A stretch of 64,000 bases of DNA, taken from positions 62,001 to 126,000 of the forward strand of contig NZ_CP128360.1 of the NCBI RefSeq assembly GCF_030345095.1. Reading direction: 5' to 3'. Made by a program: the position numbers and the translations under genes. The DNA comes from Solwaraspora sp. WMMA2056. GTDB taxonomy: Bacteria; Actinomycetota; Actinomycetes; Mycobacteriales; Micromonosporaceae. Of the stretch, positions 41,678-49,844 are shown piece by piece (positions within the stretch are counted from its first letter, which is position 1; each line of letters starts with the position of its first letter). The notes below the pieces were generated by a model. That model was not told the DNA's origin. It was given only the letters and a program-made list of their open reading frames with translations, and did no database searches.

Positions 41678-42586
41678 TCAGCTCGCCGCGACGACGAAGC
41701 TGACCGTCCCGTCCGGATCGACGTGCAGGTCCGGGGTGATCGGCCGGGCCGCGTCCCGGTCCGCCGAGGCGGCGAAGACCGCCGCCGGGTCGGCGTACGC
41801 ACCGACCTCGGCGAGATTGACCCAGGTGGGCGGCAGCAGCTGCCACCGACCGGCCGCAGCCCGGTCCAACGCCTGCCGAGGCGTGACCCAGAGCCCGTGG
41901 TCGGCCTCGCCGGAGACCTCCCGGGTCGCCTGGCCGGCCGGCAGCCGGGCGACGAAGAAGTGCGCGTCGAACCGACGCCGCTCGAACGCCGGGGTGACCC
42001 ACCGGCTCCACGGGGCCAGCAGGTCCGACCGCAGGGCCAGCCGGTGCCGGCGCAGCAGCTGTGCGAAGCTCACCGTACGGGCCAGCAACGCCTGCCGCTC
42101 TTCCTCCCACATCGGACTGTCCACAGCATCAACCATTGTGGCCGAGTCTGAGCCGGCGAACAGGACGCCGGTCTCCTCGAACACCTCGCGGGCCGCCGCG
42201 CAGACCACCGCGCGGGCCTGCTCCGGGGTGCTCCCCCACCGGTGCGCCCAGGTCTGCGGATCCGGCCCGACCCAGTCGAGGTCCTCGTCCGCGTCAGCCG
42301 GATCCACCCCGCCACCGGGGAAGGCGTACACCCCGCCGAACGCGACGGCCGGCACCCGGCGGATCAGGTAGACCTCGACCCCGTCGCCGCCCGGGTCGGC
42401 CGCCGGCCGCAGCAACAGCACCGTCGCCGCCAGCCGGGTCGGTGCCGGGGTGCGGCCGGCCGCGTAGAAGCCGCTGGCCTGCTCGACCATCGCCTCCGGT
42501 ACGGCGAACCGCAACGGTCGCGGTGGCCCGACGGCCCCCGTGTCAGGTTCGTCGGCGGTGGCGATGGTGTCGTCGTCGGCGGGCAC
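41678..42586 (-). CDS. NUDIX hydrolase
   Basis: This 302-residue protein has a Nudix box (AAREVFEETGVLF, with the preceding Gly in FPGGGVDPAD) in a long-insertion NUDT19/RNase-H-II-like layout. NUDIX enzymes hydrolyse nucleoside diphosphates linked to another moiety, for instance CoA derivatives or ADP-ribose; the substrate is open. The GTG at 42586 lies 7 bases after TACGCT, a leaderless start. It diverges from the oxidoreductase gene. Simple GGTCGGCC-type repeats follow its end. Confidence 0.9.
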   Translation of the reverse strand: MPADDDTIATADEPDTGAVGPPRPLRFAVPEAMVEQASGFYAAGRTPAPTRLAATVLLLRPAADPGGDGVEVYLIRRVPAVAFGGVYAFPGGGVDPADADEDLDWVGPDPQTWAHRWGSTPEQARAVVCAAAREVFEETGVLFAGSDSATMVDAVDSPMWEEERQALLARTVSFAQLLRRHRLALRSDLLAPWSRWVTPAFERRRFDAHFFVARLPAGQATREVSGEADHGLWVTPRQALDRAAAGRWQLLPPTWVNLAEVGAYADPAAVFAASADRDAARPITPDLHVDPDGTVSFVVAAS

Positions 42587-42696
42587 GCGCCCGAGCGTAG
42601 GCGTCCACCGGCCGGCCGGCCAGCACGCCCCGCCGACGCAGGGCCGGACGGTCGGCCCCGCCGGCACCGGGTCTGCTGGTCAGCTAGCGTGCCGGC

Positions 42697-43668
42697 ATGA
42701 CTCGTTGGGGAATTCTCGCCACCGGCGCCATCGCCGCCAGCTTCGTCGAAGACCTCCGTCTGCTGCCCGACGCCGAGGTGGTCGCGGTCGGCTCCCGCTC
42801 GGCCGACAGCGCCCGGACCTTCGCCGACCGGTTCGACATCCCCCGGGCGTACGGCTCGTGGGCCGAACTCGCCGCCGACGACGAGGTCGACGTCGTCTAC
42901 GTGGCCACCCCGCACTCGGCGCACCACGCCGCCACCATGACCTGCCTTGACGCCGGGCGGGCGGTGCTGTGCGAGAAGCCGTTCACCCTCGACCTGGCCA
43001 GCAGCACCGAGCTGGTGCAGACCGCGCGGGCCCGGGACGTGTTCCTGATGGAGGCCATGTGGATGCGGTGCAACCCGACCGTACGGCGGGTGACGGAGCT
43101 GATCGCCGACGGCGCGATCGGTGAGGTCGTCTCGGTACACGCCGATTTCGGGCTGGCCGGACCGTTCGCGGCGGAGAGCCGGATGCGCAACCCCGCGCTC
43201 GGCGGCGGCGCTCTGCTCGACCTGGGTATCTACCCGGTGAGCCTGGCGCATCTGATCCTCGGCCGGCCGGACGCGGTGCACGCCTGGGCGAGTCTGACCC
43301 CGGAGGGCGTGGACCAGAACACCGGCGTGCTGCTGGGCTACGACTCCGGTGCGGTGGCCGCGTTGACCTGCGGCATTGTCGGTGCCACGCCGGTGACGGC
43401 GACGATCACCGGCAGCACCGGCCGGATCGCGCTGCCGGATCCGTTCATCTGCCCGGACGAGTTCACCATCCGCCGGGGCACCGGCGACCCCGAGGTGGTC
43501 CGGGTGGTCGAGCCGGCCGGCAACGGCTACCAGTACGAGGCGGCCGAGGTGCACCGGTGCCTGGCGGCAGGGCTGCGGGAGAGCCCGCTGGTGCCGCACG
43601 CGGTGACCCTGGAGGTGATGGAGCTGCTGGACACGATCCGGGGCCAGATCGGCGTCAGCTACACCTGA
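42697..43668 (+). CDS. Gfo/Idh/MocA-family oxidoreductase
   Basis: This 323-residue protein has an N-terminal Rossmann fold (WGILATGAIAASFVEDL, VVAVGSRSADSA) and the family blocks VYVATPHSAHH and VLCEKPFTLDL (catalytic Lys). The C-terminal GFO_IDH_MocA domain has GGGALLDLGIYPVSL with its His-like metal-free active site. It is closest to dihydrodiol-dehydrogenase/1,5-anhydro-fructose-reductase-like members acting on sugars or polyols with NADP. The ATG at 42697 lies 6 bases after TAGCGT (leaderless). The substrate is unknown, and it is not obviously linked to the ars operon. Confidence 0.9.
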   Translation: MTRWGILATGAIAASFVEDLRLLPDAEVVAVGSRSADSARTFADRFDIPRAYGSWAELAADDEVDVVYVATPHSAHHAATMTCLDAGRAVLCEKPFTLDLASSTELVQTARARDVFLMEAMWMRCNPTVRRVTELIADGAIGEVVSVHADFGLAGPFAAESRMRNPALGGGALLDLGIYPVSLAHLILGRPDAVHAWASLTPEGVDQNTGVLLGYDSGAVAALTCGIVGATPVTATITGSTGRIALPDPFICPDEFTIRRGTGDPEVVRVVEPAGNGYQYEAAEVHRCLAAGLRESPLVPHAVTLEVMELLDTIRGQIGVSYT

Positions 43669-43754
43669 CCGCCGGGGCGGACGAGCCCGCCGCCGACCGG
43701 CGATTGGACGTCCCGCCGCCGGCCTGCTTCGAGTCGGCGGCGCGCGGTACCGGC

Positions 43755-43794
43755 TTGACGCCGACAGTTACCTCAGCAATCATTGAGTCAATGA
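43755..43794 (+). promoter_or_regulatory. ars operon promoter and ArsR palindrome over the start codon
   Basis: TTGACG (43755-43760) and AATCAT (43778-43783) are spaced 17 bases, and the ATG follows 7 bases later. TCATTGA-G-TCAATGA (43780-43794) is a perfect 7-1-7 palindrome that covers the -10 edge, the presumed transcription start and the start codon. It is a natural autorepression site. Confidence 0.7.
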
Positions 43795-44531
43795 ACGCTG
43801 AGGCAGTTTCCGACGAGCCGGCGCCGACCGACCGGCTGCAGCACCGGGCCCGGGTGCACGCCGCACTCGGCGACCCGGCCCGGCTGGCCATGGTCGACCT
43901 GCTGCGCCTCGGCGACGCCGCTCCCGGCGAGCTCGGCCGGCGGCTCGGCCTGGCCAGCAACCTGGTCGCCCACCACGTCAAGGTGCTGCAGGAGGTCGGC
44001 CTGCTGCGCCGGGTCCGTTCCGAGGGCGACCGCCGCCGCAGCTACCTGCAACTGGTGCCGGGTGTGCTGGACCAGCTGGCGGCGGCCCCGGTGCGCGGCG
44101 CGCAGCGGGTGGTCTTCGTCTGCACCCGCAACTCCGCCCGCTCGCAGCTGGCCGCCGCACTGTGGCACCACCGTGGCCCCACCCCGGCCGCGTCCGCCGG
44201 CACCCGGCCGGCCGGCCGCGTCCACCCCCGGGCCGTGGCGCTCGCCCGCCGGCACGGCCTCGACCTCGACCCCACCCGTACGGCGCACGTCACCGACGTC
44301 GTCGCCGCCGGCGACCTGGTCATCGCGGTCTGCGACAACGCCCACGAGGAGCTGACCGGGGCGGACGCGCCGGACCTGCACTGGTCGGTGCCGGATCCGG
44401 TCCGCGTGGACACCGACGCCGCCTTCGAGTCGGCGTACACCGATCTTGCCGGCCGGATCGACCGGCTGGCCCCCGCCATCGCCCGCACCAGGGCCGCCAT
44501 TCCCGCACCACCCGGAGCCCACCATGTCTGA
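43791..44531 (+). CDS. ArsR repressor fused to ArsC-type phosphatase domain
   Basis: This 246-residue fusion has an ArsR winged helix at about 15-95 (ALGDPARLAMVDLLRLG, LASNLVAHHVKVLQEVGLL). A low-molecular-weight phosphatase/arsenate reductase domain follows at about 105-240, with the P-loop CTRNSAR (Cys111, Arg117) and SVPDP. The helix-turn-helix lacks the usual vicinal Cys of arsenite-sensing ArsR. In the second domain only one further Cys is present (VIAVCDN), so the reductase half may sense rather than turn over arsenate. The mRNA looks leaderless. It is the first gene of a four-gene operon and overlaps the next by 8 bases. Confidence 0.9.
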   Translation: MNAEAVSDEPAPTDRLQHRARVHAALGDPARLAMVDLLRLGDAAPGELGRRLGLASNLVAHHVKVLQEVGLLRRVRSEGDRRRSYLQLVPGVLDQLAAAPVRGAQRVVFVCTRNSARSQLAAALWHHRGPTPAASAGTRPAGRVHPRAVALARRHGLDLDPTRTAHVTDVVAAGDLVIAVCDNAHEELTGADAPDLHWSVPDPVRVDTDAAFESAYTDLAGRIDRLAPAIARTRAAIPAPPGAHHV

Positions 44532-45186
44532 TGTCACCGTCCCCGTCCGCCCTGACCTCTCCATCGACCAGCAGTTGGCGCTGCGGACCGCCGCCACCCG
44601 GCTGGCCCGCGAGTTCGACGGCACCTACAACAGCGAGACGATCGAGCGGTTCCTGCTGTCCAGCTACGACCAGTTCGCCACCGGCAGCACGATCCCCAAC
44701 TACCTGCCGCTGCTCGCCGAACGGTTCGCCCGGCAGCGGCTGCAGGCCCTGGCCCGGGTCGAGGGGTTGCACTCCGACGGCCGGCCGGTGGTGCTCTTCC
44801 TGTGCACCCACAACGCCGGGCGCAGCCAGATGGCCCTCGGTTTCCTCACCCACCTCGCCGGCGAGACGGTGGTCGCCTGGTCCGGCGGCAGCGAGCCGGG
44901 GCACGAGGTCAACCAGGCGGCGATCGCGGCGATGGCCGAACGCGGCATCGACATCTCCGGCGAGTACCCGAAGCCGTGGACCGACGAGGTGGTCCGCGCC
45001 GCCGACGTGGTCGTCACGATGGGCTGCGGCGACGCCTGCCCGGTCTTCCCCGGCACCCGGTACGAGAACTGGGAGCTGGACGACCCGGCCGGGCGCGACG
45101 TCGACGCTGTCCGCCCGATCCGTGACGAGATCGAGCGCCGGGTCCGCCGGCTGCTGACCGAGCTGCAGAAAGTGGAGAACGCGTGA
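44524..45186 (+). CDS. arsC: Arsenate reductase ArsC with N-terminal helical domain
   Basis: This 220-residue protein has an N-terminal three-helix domain (about 10-80) of the kind found in actinobacterial ArsC and then a low-molecular-weight phosphatase fold with P-loop CTHNAGRS (Cys94, Arg100) and a second Cys pair in GCGDACP (Cys168, Cys172). The helical domain is typical of the mycothiol-linked or multi-Cys thioredoxin-linked arsenate reductases. It reduces arsenate to arsenite. It starts inside the fusion gene end, and its stop overlaps the aquaporin start (GTGA). Confidence 0.9.
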   Translation: MSDVTVPVRPDLSIDQQLALRTAATRLAREFDGTYNSETIERFLLSSYDQFATGSTIPNYLPLLAERFARQRLQALARVEGLHSDGRPVVLFLCTHNAGRSQMALGFLTHLAGETVVAWSGGSEPGHEVNQAAIAAMAERGIDISGEYPKPWTDEVVRAADVVVTMGCGDACPVFPGTRYENWELDDPAGRDVDAVRPIRDEIERRVRRLLTELQKVENA

Positions 45187-45935
45187 ACCCGGTCGCACTC
45201 TGGCGACGGCTGCTGGCCGAGTTCGCCGGCACCGCCCTGCTGGTCACCTCGGTGGTCGGGTCGGGGGTGATGGCCCAGACCCTGTCGCCGGACGACGTCG
45301 GGCTGCAACTGCTGGAGAACTCGATCGCCACCGCGTTCGCACTGGGCGCGCTGATCCTGATCTTCGGCCCGGTCTCCGGCGGGCACTTCAACCCGGTCGT
45401 GTCGGCCGCCGACTGGTTCCTCGGCCGGCGCAGTCGCACCGGCCTGACCCTGTCGGACCTCGGCGGGTACGTCGCCGCGCAGGTCAGCGGCGGCATCGCC
45501 GGTGCGGTCCTGGCCAACCTGATGTTCGCCCTGCCGGCGGTGACCTGGTCGACGAAGGACCGGTCGGCCAGCCACCTGTGGCTCGGCGAGGTGGTCGCCA
45601 CCGCCGGTCTGGTCCTGCTGGTCTTCGCATTGGCCCGCTCCGGTCGGGCCGCCGTCGCCCCGGCGGCGGTCGGTGCGTACATCGGTGCCGCCTACTGGTT
45701 CACCTCGTCGACGTCGTTCGCCAACCCGGCGGTCACCATCGGCCGGGGCTTCACCGACACCTTCGCCGGGATCGCCCCCGGCTCGATCCCGGCGTTCCTG
45801 GTCGCCCAGTGCGTCGGCCTCACCGTCGGCGCGGCGCTGCTGCTGGCGCTCTACCCCGGTGTCGGCCGCGCCGCCGACCAGGTCGTGGTCCCGGCCGGTG
45901 CCGTCGACGACGAGCTGGCCGACGCCCGACGCTGA
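45183..45935 (+). CDS. MIP-family channel in ars operon (aquaporin, AqpS-like)
   Basis: This 250-residue six-span protein is a major intrinsic protein. The first NPA box is varied to FNPVVS and the second is FANPAVT; the helix-end blocks GPVSGGHF and YWFTSSTSF are also present. MIP channels in ars operons, such as AqpS of Sinorhizobium, let arsenite leave the cell down its gradient after ArsC has made it. No ArsB or Acr3 pump is visible in the window, so this channel may be the only exit route. The GTG at 45183 overlaps the arsC stop by 4 bases. Confidence 0.9.
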   Translation: MNPVALWRRLLAEFAGTALLVTSVVGSGVMAQTLSPDDVGLQLLENSIATAFALGALILIFGPVSGGHFNPVVSAADWFLGRRSRTGLTLSDLGGYVAAQVSGGIAGAVLANLMFALPAVTWSTKDRSASHLWLGEVVATAGLVLLVFALARSGRAAVAPAAVGAYIGAAYWFTSSTSFANPAVTIGRGFTDTFAGIAPGSIPAFLVAQCVGLTVGAALLLALYPGVGRAADQVVVPAGAVDDELADARR

Positions 45936-45968
45936 CCCCTGGCACACCCCTTCGAAGGAGACACCCCC

Positions 45969-46385
45969 GTGAGCAAGCCCAGCGTGCTGTTCGTCTGCGT
46001 ACACAATGCCGGCCGGTCCCAGATGGCCGCCGGGTGGCTGCGTCACCTCGGCGGCGACGCGGTCGAGGTCCGCTCGGCCGGTTCGGCGCCGGCCGACACG
46101 GTCAACCCGGCGGCGGTCGAGGCGATGCGTGAGGTCGGCATCGACATCACCGACCAGACCCCGAAGAAGCTGGAATGGGAGACGGCCGAGTCCTCCGACG
46201 TCATCGTCACGATGGGCTGCGGTGACGCCTGCCCGACGTTCCCCGGCAAGCGGTACGAGGACTGGGCGCTGACCGATCCGGCCGGCAAGGGGGTCGAGGC
46301 GGTCCGCCCGATCCGCGACGAGATCCGCCGCCGGGTCGAGGCGCTGCTGGCCGACCTGGTTCCCCACGACCAGCTGACCCGCTGA
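45969..46385 (+). CDS. arsC: Arsenate reductase ArsC, short form
   Basis: This 138-residue protein is the low-molecular-weight phosphatase-type ArsC without the helical N-terminal domain. P-loop CVHNAGRSQM (Cys10, Arg16) and GCGDACP (Cys84, Cys88) match the catalytic and resolving positions. The GTG at 45969 follows AAGGAG. It lies 33 bases after the aquaporin gene and closes the ars operon. It is 13 bases from the convergent pit gene with no clear terminator between them. Two ArsCs in one operon suggest different reductants (mycothiol and thioredoxin). Confidence 0.92.
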   Translation: MSKPSVLFVCVHNAGRSQMAAGWLRHLGGDAVEVRSAGSAPADTVNPAAVEAMREVGIDITDQTPKKLEWETAESSDVIVTMGCGDACPTFPGKRYEDWALTDPAGKGVEAVRPIRDEIRRRVEALLADLVPHDQLTR

Positions 46386-46398
46386 CCCGTCGGCGGAG

Positions 46399-47403
46399 TC
46401 AGCTGAACAGCGGCCGGACGGCGAAGTACATCAGCGCGCCGATGGTGCCCGCCGCCGGGAAGGTCAGGATCCAGGCGCCGACGATGTTGCCGGCGACGTT
46501 CCACCGGACGGCCGACAGCCGCTTGGTCACCCCGACGCCCATGATCGCCGAGGTGATGGTGTGCGTGGTGGAGATCGGCGCGCCGAGGACCAGGGCGTTG
46601 AAGTAGAGCACCGAGCTGGCGACGGTCTCGGCGGCGAAACCCTCCGGCGGCCGCAGGTCGATGATCTTGCGACCGAGGGTACGGATGATCCGCCAGCCAC
46701 CGGCGTAGGTGCCCAGCGCCAGCACGGTCGCCGAGGTCCAGAAGACCCATTCGGGGATGGTCTCGGCGTCGGACTGGAAGCCGCCGACGAACAGGGCCAG
46801 CACCACGATGCCGATCGTCTTCGCCGCGTCCTGCATGCCGTGGCCGACCGACATCGCCGCCGCCGAGATCGACTGGGCGATCCGGAAGCCCCGGTTGAGC
46901 TTGCCCGGCTGGCCGTTACGGAAGATCCACTGCACGGCGAGCATGACGAGGAACCCGAGGACGAAGCCGACCATCGGGGAGAGCACCATCGGGATCACCA
47001 CGTCGCCGGCGATGCCGCTCCACAGCACCGTGCCGGAGGCGGCGATGGTGGCGCCGACCAGGCCGCCGATCAGCGCGTGCGACGACGACGAGGGCAGGCC
47101 GAAGTACCAGGTGATCAGGTTCCAGGTGATCGCGCCGACCACGCCGGCGAAGACGATGCCGAGGCTGGAGACCCCGGCCGGCAGTTCGACCAGGCCGCTG
47201 CCGACGGTCTTGGCGACCTCGGCGCCGAAGTGGGCGCCGACGAAGTTGCCGACGGCGGCCATGAGCAGGGCGACCCGTGGGGTGAGCGCCCGGGTGGAGA
47301 TGCTGGTGGCGATGGCGTTCGCCGCGTCGTGGAACCCGTTGGTGTAGTCGAAGACCATCGCAACGGTGATCACCGCGAGGACGGCGATGAGTTCGGCGCT
47401 CAC
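46399..47403 (-). CDS. pit: PiT-family low-affinity phosphate transporter
   Basis: This 334-residue transporter carries the two PiT signature repeats: FDYTNGFHDAANAIATSIS near the N terminus and LGAPISTTHTITSAIMGVG near the C terminus. About ten hydrophobic segments are present, and SSSSHALIGGLVG is the internal motif. It takes up metal-phosphate with protons. The GTG at 47403 lies 5 bases after the DUF47 stop, so the two form an operon, as usual for Pit accessory proteins. It is also the main route by which arsenate enters cells, which fits the adjacent ars operon. Confidence 0.93.
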   Translation of the reverse strand: MSAELIAVLAVITVAMVFDYTNGFHDAANAIATSISTRALTPRVALLMAAVGNFVGAHFGAEVAKTVGSGLVELPAGVSSLGIVFAGVVGAITWNLITWYFGLPSSSSHALIGGLVGATIAASGTVLWSGIAGDVVIPMVLSPMVGFVLGFLVMLAVQWIFRNGQPGKLNRGFRIAQSISAAAMSVGHGMQDAAKTIGIVVLALFVGGFQSDAETIPEWVFWTSATVLALGTYAGGWRIIRTLGRKIIDLRPPEGFAAETVASSVLYFNALVLGAPISTTHTITSAIMGVGVTKRLSAVRWNVAGNIVGAWILTFPAAGTIGALMYFAVRPLFS

Positions 47404-47408
47404 GCGGC

Positions 47409-48035
47409 TCAGGACTCCTTGACCGCGATGGTCTCGACTGTGTTGGCGACGTGCTCGAAGGCGTCACAGGCGGCCTCCAGCTCGTCGGCGACCTCCTTCA
47501 TCTTGAGCACGGTCAGCGCGTCGTACTCGCCGGAGAAGAGCCGGACCAGCAGCATCCGGTACGCCCGGTCACCCTCGTTCTCCAGTCGGTTGCACTCGAT
47601 CCAGTAGTCCTCGAGGTCCTTCATCGACCGCAGCCGGGGCATCCCCTCGGCGGTGACCCGGGCCTGCTGGTCGAGGACGGCGATCAGCTCGTGCATCTCC
47701 CGGGGCAGCGACGGCAGCTGGGTGAGCCCGTACAGGTAGAGCAGGCTGCCGACCGCCTCCAGGTGGTCCATCACGTCGTCGAGCTGGCTGCCCAGCCGGT
47801 AGATGTCCTCCCGGTCGAAGGGGGTGATGAACGCGGAGTTGATCTTCTTGTAGAGGTCGTGGGTGATCTGGTCGCTGTCGTGCTCGACCTCGGTCAGCCG
47901 CTCGCTGACCGACTGCACGTCGACACCGGGCAGCGCCAGTTCGTTGAGCAGTTCCGTTCCCCGCACGAGGTTCTGCGCGGCTTTGGTGAAGAGTTCGTAG
48001 AAGGCGCCCTCGATGGGGCGGAAGGAGAACTTCAC
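47409..48035 (-). CDS. DUF47 (PhoU-like) Pit accessory protein
   Basis: This 208-residue all-helical protein of the DUF47/PhoU-like family starts VKFSFRPIEGAFYELFTKAAQNL, with EVEHDSDQITHDLYKKI and TPFDREDIYRLGSQLDDVMD carrying the acidic metal-binding residues. Proteins of this family regulate or assemble Pit transporters. The GTG at 48035 has GAGG about 9 bases upstream. It is first in the pit operon. A PHO-box-like repeat lies 137 bases upstream. Confidence 0.92.
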   Translation of the reverse strand: MKFSFRPIEGAFYELFTKAAQNLVRGTELLNELALPGVDVQSVSERLTEVEHDSDQITHDLYKKINSAFITPFDREDIYRLGSQLDDVMDHLEAVGSLLYLYGLTQLPSLPREMHELIAVLDQQARVTAEGMPRLRSMKDLEDYWIECNRLENEGDRAYRMLLVRLFSGEYDALTVLKMKEVADELEAACDAFEHVANTVETIAVKES

Positions 48036-48171
48036 TGCAGCAGACCTCGTCACGGATGGCGGAAACAGGGGCTGGCCACGGCGAACGATCCGCCGGCGCT
48101 GAGGGAATGCTAGGGAACCGTGAATCCCGTCTGCTACCGGCCCACCCCCAGTCACCATATGGTCAGCTGTC

Positions 48172-48189
48172 GTTCATCTGCTGTTCACC
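48172..48189. promoter_or_regulatory. PHO-box-like repeat between pit operon and ppk2
   Basis: GTTCATC (48172-48178) and GTTCACC (48183-48189) are 11 bases apart on the plus strand. The site overlaps the end of ppk2 and lies 137 bases upstream of the DUF47-pit operon, in the opposite orientation to that operon. It is weaker than the pstS box. Confidence 0.45.
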
Positions 48190-49103
48190 TCACTTGAATC
48201 AGCGGACACAGCACCATCACCGGCCAGTAACCGGGCCTGTTCGTGCCGCAGGTCGACGGCGGCCGGCGGGTAGCTCAGCCCCAGCGCGGCGAAGTGCTCC
48301 CGGACCAGATGCGTCAGCGCCCAGTCCCGGTACCACTTGCGGTCGGCGGGCACCACGTACCAGGGCGCGGCGTCGGTGGCGCAGCGACGCATCGCCTCGG
48401 TGTACGCGGCCTGGTACTCGGGCCACTTCGCGCGGGCCGCCACGTCACCGGGGTGGTACTTCCAGTGCTTGGTCGGATCGGTCAGCCGCGACATCAGCCG
48501 GGTCCGCTGCTCGTCGAAGGAGATGTGCAGAAACACCTTGATCAAGGTGTAGCCCTCATCGACCAGCTCGGCCTCGAAGGCGTTGATCTCGTCGTACCGG
48601 GGTCGCCAGACCTCCTCCGGGACCAGCTCGTCGACCCGGACCACCAGCACGTCCTCGTAGTGTGACCGATCGAACATTCCGACGTAGCCGGCGGCCGGCA
48701 GGGCCCGACGCACCCGCCACAGGAAGTGGTGGTCGAGCTCCTCCGGCGTCGGCGGCCCGAACGCCCGGATGTGCAGGCCGAGCGGGTTCATCGCGCCGGC
48801 CACCCGCTTGACCGCGCCGCCCTTGCCGCCGCAGTCCATGGCCTGCAGCACCAGCAGCACCCGCCGGTCGCCGAGGCCTGCCACCGCCTGGGCGTACAGC
48901 ATCTCCTGCTGGCGGGCCAGGTCGTCGCCGAGCCGGCGGACCTCGTCGCGGGCCCACGCCTTGCGGTCCGGGCCGGTCACCGGCAACGGCGGCAGACCCG
49001 GCGTCGACCTCGGGTCGATCGCGGCCAGGTCGACCGGGCGGCCGGCACCGACCCGCAGCAGGTCCCGGATCGGTACGTCAGGATGCTCCTCAGCAGCAGT
49101 CAT
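48174..49103 (-). CDS. ppk2: Polyphosphate kinase 2 (PPK2)
   Basis: This 309-residue protein has Walker A as MDCGGKGGAVKR (about 89-100), the GMFDRSHYEDVLVVRV block and lid FDEQRTRLMSRL, all typical of the PPK2 family. PPK2 phosphorylates nucleoside mono- or diphosphates at the expense of polyphosphate, or works in reverse. The class (AMP or ADP preferring) cannot be told with certainty. The ATG at 49103 has GATCAT 6 bases upstream, a possible leaderless promoter. The location beside pit and pst suggests phosphate-store management. Confidence 0.92.
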   Translation of the reverse strand: MTAAEEHPDVPIRDLLRVGAGRPVDLAAIDPRSTPGLPPLPVTGPDRKAWARDEVRRLGDDLARQQEMLYAQAVAGLGDRRVLLVLQAMDCGGKGGAVKRVAGAMNPLGLHIRAFGPPTPEELDHHFLWRVRRALPAAGYVGMFDRSHYEDVLVVRVDELVPEEVWRPRYDEINAFEAELVDEGYTLIKVFLHISFDEQRTRLMSRLTDPTKHWKYHPGDVAARAKWPEYQAAYTEAMRRCATDAAPWYVVPADRKWYRDWALTHLVREHFAALGLSYPPAAVDLRHEQARLLAGDGAVSADSSEVNSR

Positions 49104-49193
49104 CCGACGATGATCGCGCAGTCACCGCCCGGTCGCCCACCTCCGAGTGGACCGGTGCGTCGCCGGCCGGGTCAGCAGACCAGCGCGGGCGGG

Positions 49194-49700
49194 TCAGGAG
49201 ACCAGCGCCAGCCACTTGCGGTAGGTCGAGGCGAACGGCTCCGTACCGTCGTCGAGCGCGTCGAGCAGCCACCGGGTGGCGGCCCAGGCCGACTCGACCA
49301 CGTCGTCCGGGTAGCCGTACCGGACCCGGTGCTCGGCGAACTCGTCCTCGTCGCGCAGCTCCACCAGGCCGGTCGCCCGGCGGCGCACCACATCAAGATC
49401 AAGATCAATCAGATGTACGGTGTCGGAGTCCTCCCACCGCGCCGGGCTCGCGATGTCGCAGTAGACCTCACTGGTGCGCGGCGGCGGGTTGAACATGCAG
49501 GTCCACCACTGCTGATGCGGCACCAGCAGCACGAACGGGATCTGCTCCACCGAGGGCCGACCATGGTAGATCGACCGGGTGCCCCGGTCCACACCCAGCC
49601 AGACGCCGAGATCGTCCTCGGCCAACCGGCGCGCCGGGTAGTCGCGGTGCGCCGAGCCGTCGTACTTGCGATAGACCACCCGCACGACATCGCTCGACAT
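49194..49700 (-). CDS. DUF402 family protein
   Basis: This 168-residue protein has the DUF402 core: VRVVYRKYDGSAHRDYPAR, then QIPFVLLVPHQQWWTCMFN, and the acidic segment VHLIDLDLDVVRR. The closest characterised relatives (FomD-type and nucleoside-diphosphate phosphatases) hydrolyse phosphoanhydrides with divalent metals using these Asp residues. The ATG at 49700 follows AAGG; a GTG at 49709 is an alternative. Its specific substrate is not known. It diverges from the DinG-like helicase gene. Confidence 0.9.
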   Translation of the reverse strand: MSSDVVRVVYRKYDGSAHRDYPARRLAEDDLGVWLGVDRGTRSIYHGRPSVEQIPFVLLVPHQQWWTCMFNPPPRTSEVYCDIASPARWEDSDTVHLIDLDLDVVRRRATGLVELRDEDEFAEHRVRYGYPDDVVESAWAATRWLLDALDDGTEPFASTYRKWLALVS

Positions 49701-49844
49701 GTGACGCACCTTAACCGATGGGATCACGCCGGCAGGCAACGTGCAGGTGACACCCGAGTACACCGTGTGCCACGTTCCGCGTACCGTCGGCGACCCGCTG
49801 TGGACAACCCGCCGCACGTCGGCGGCGGTCGGTACTGTCACCCG

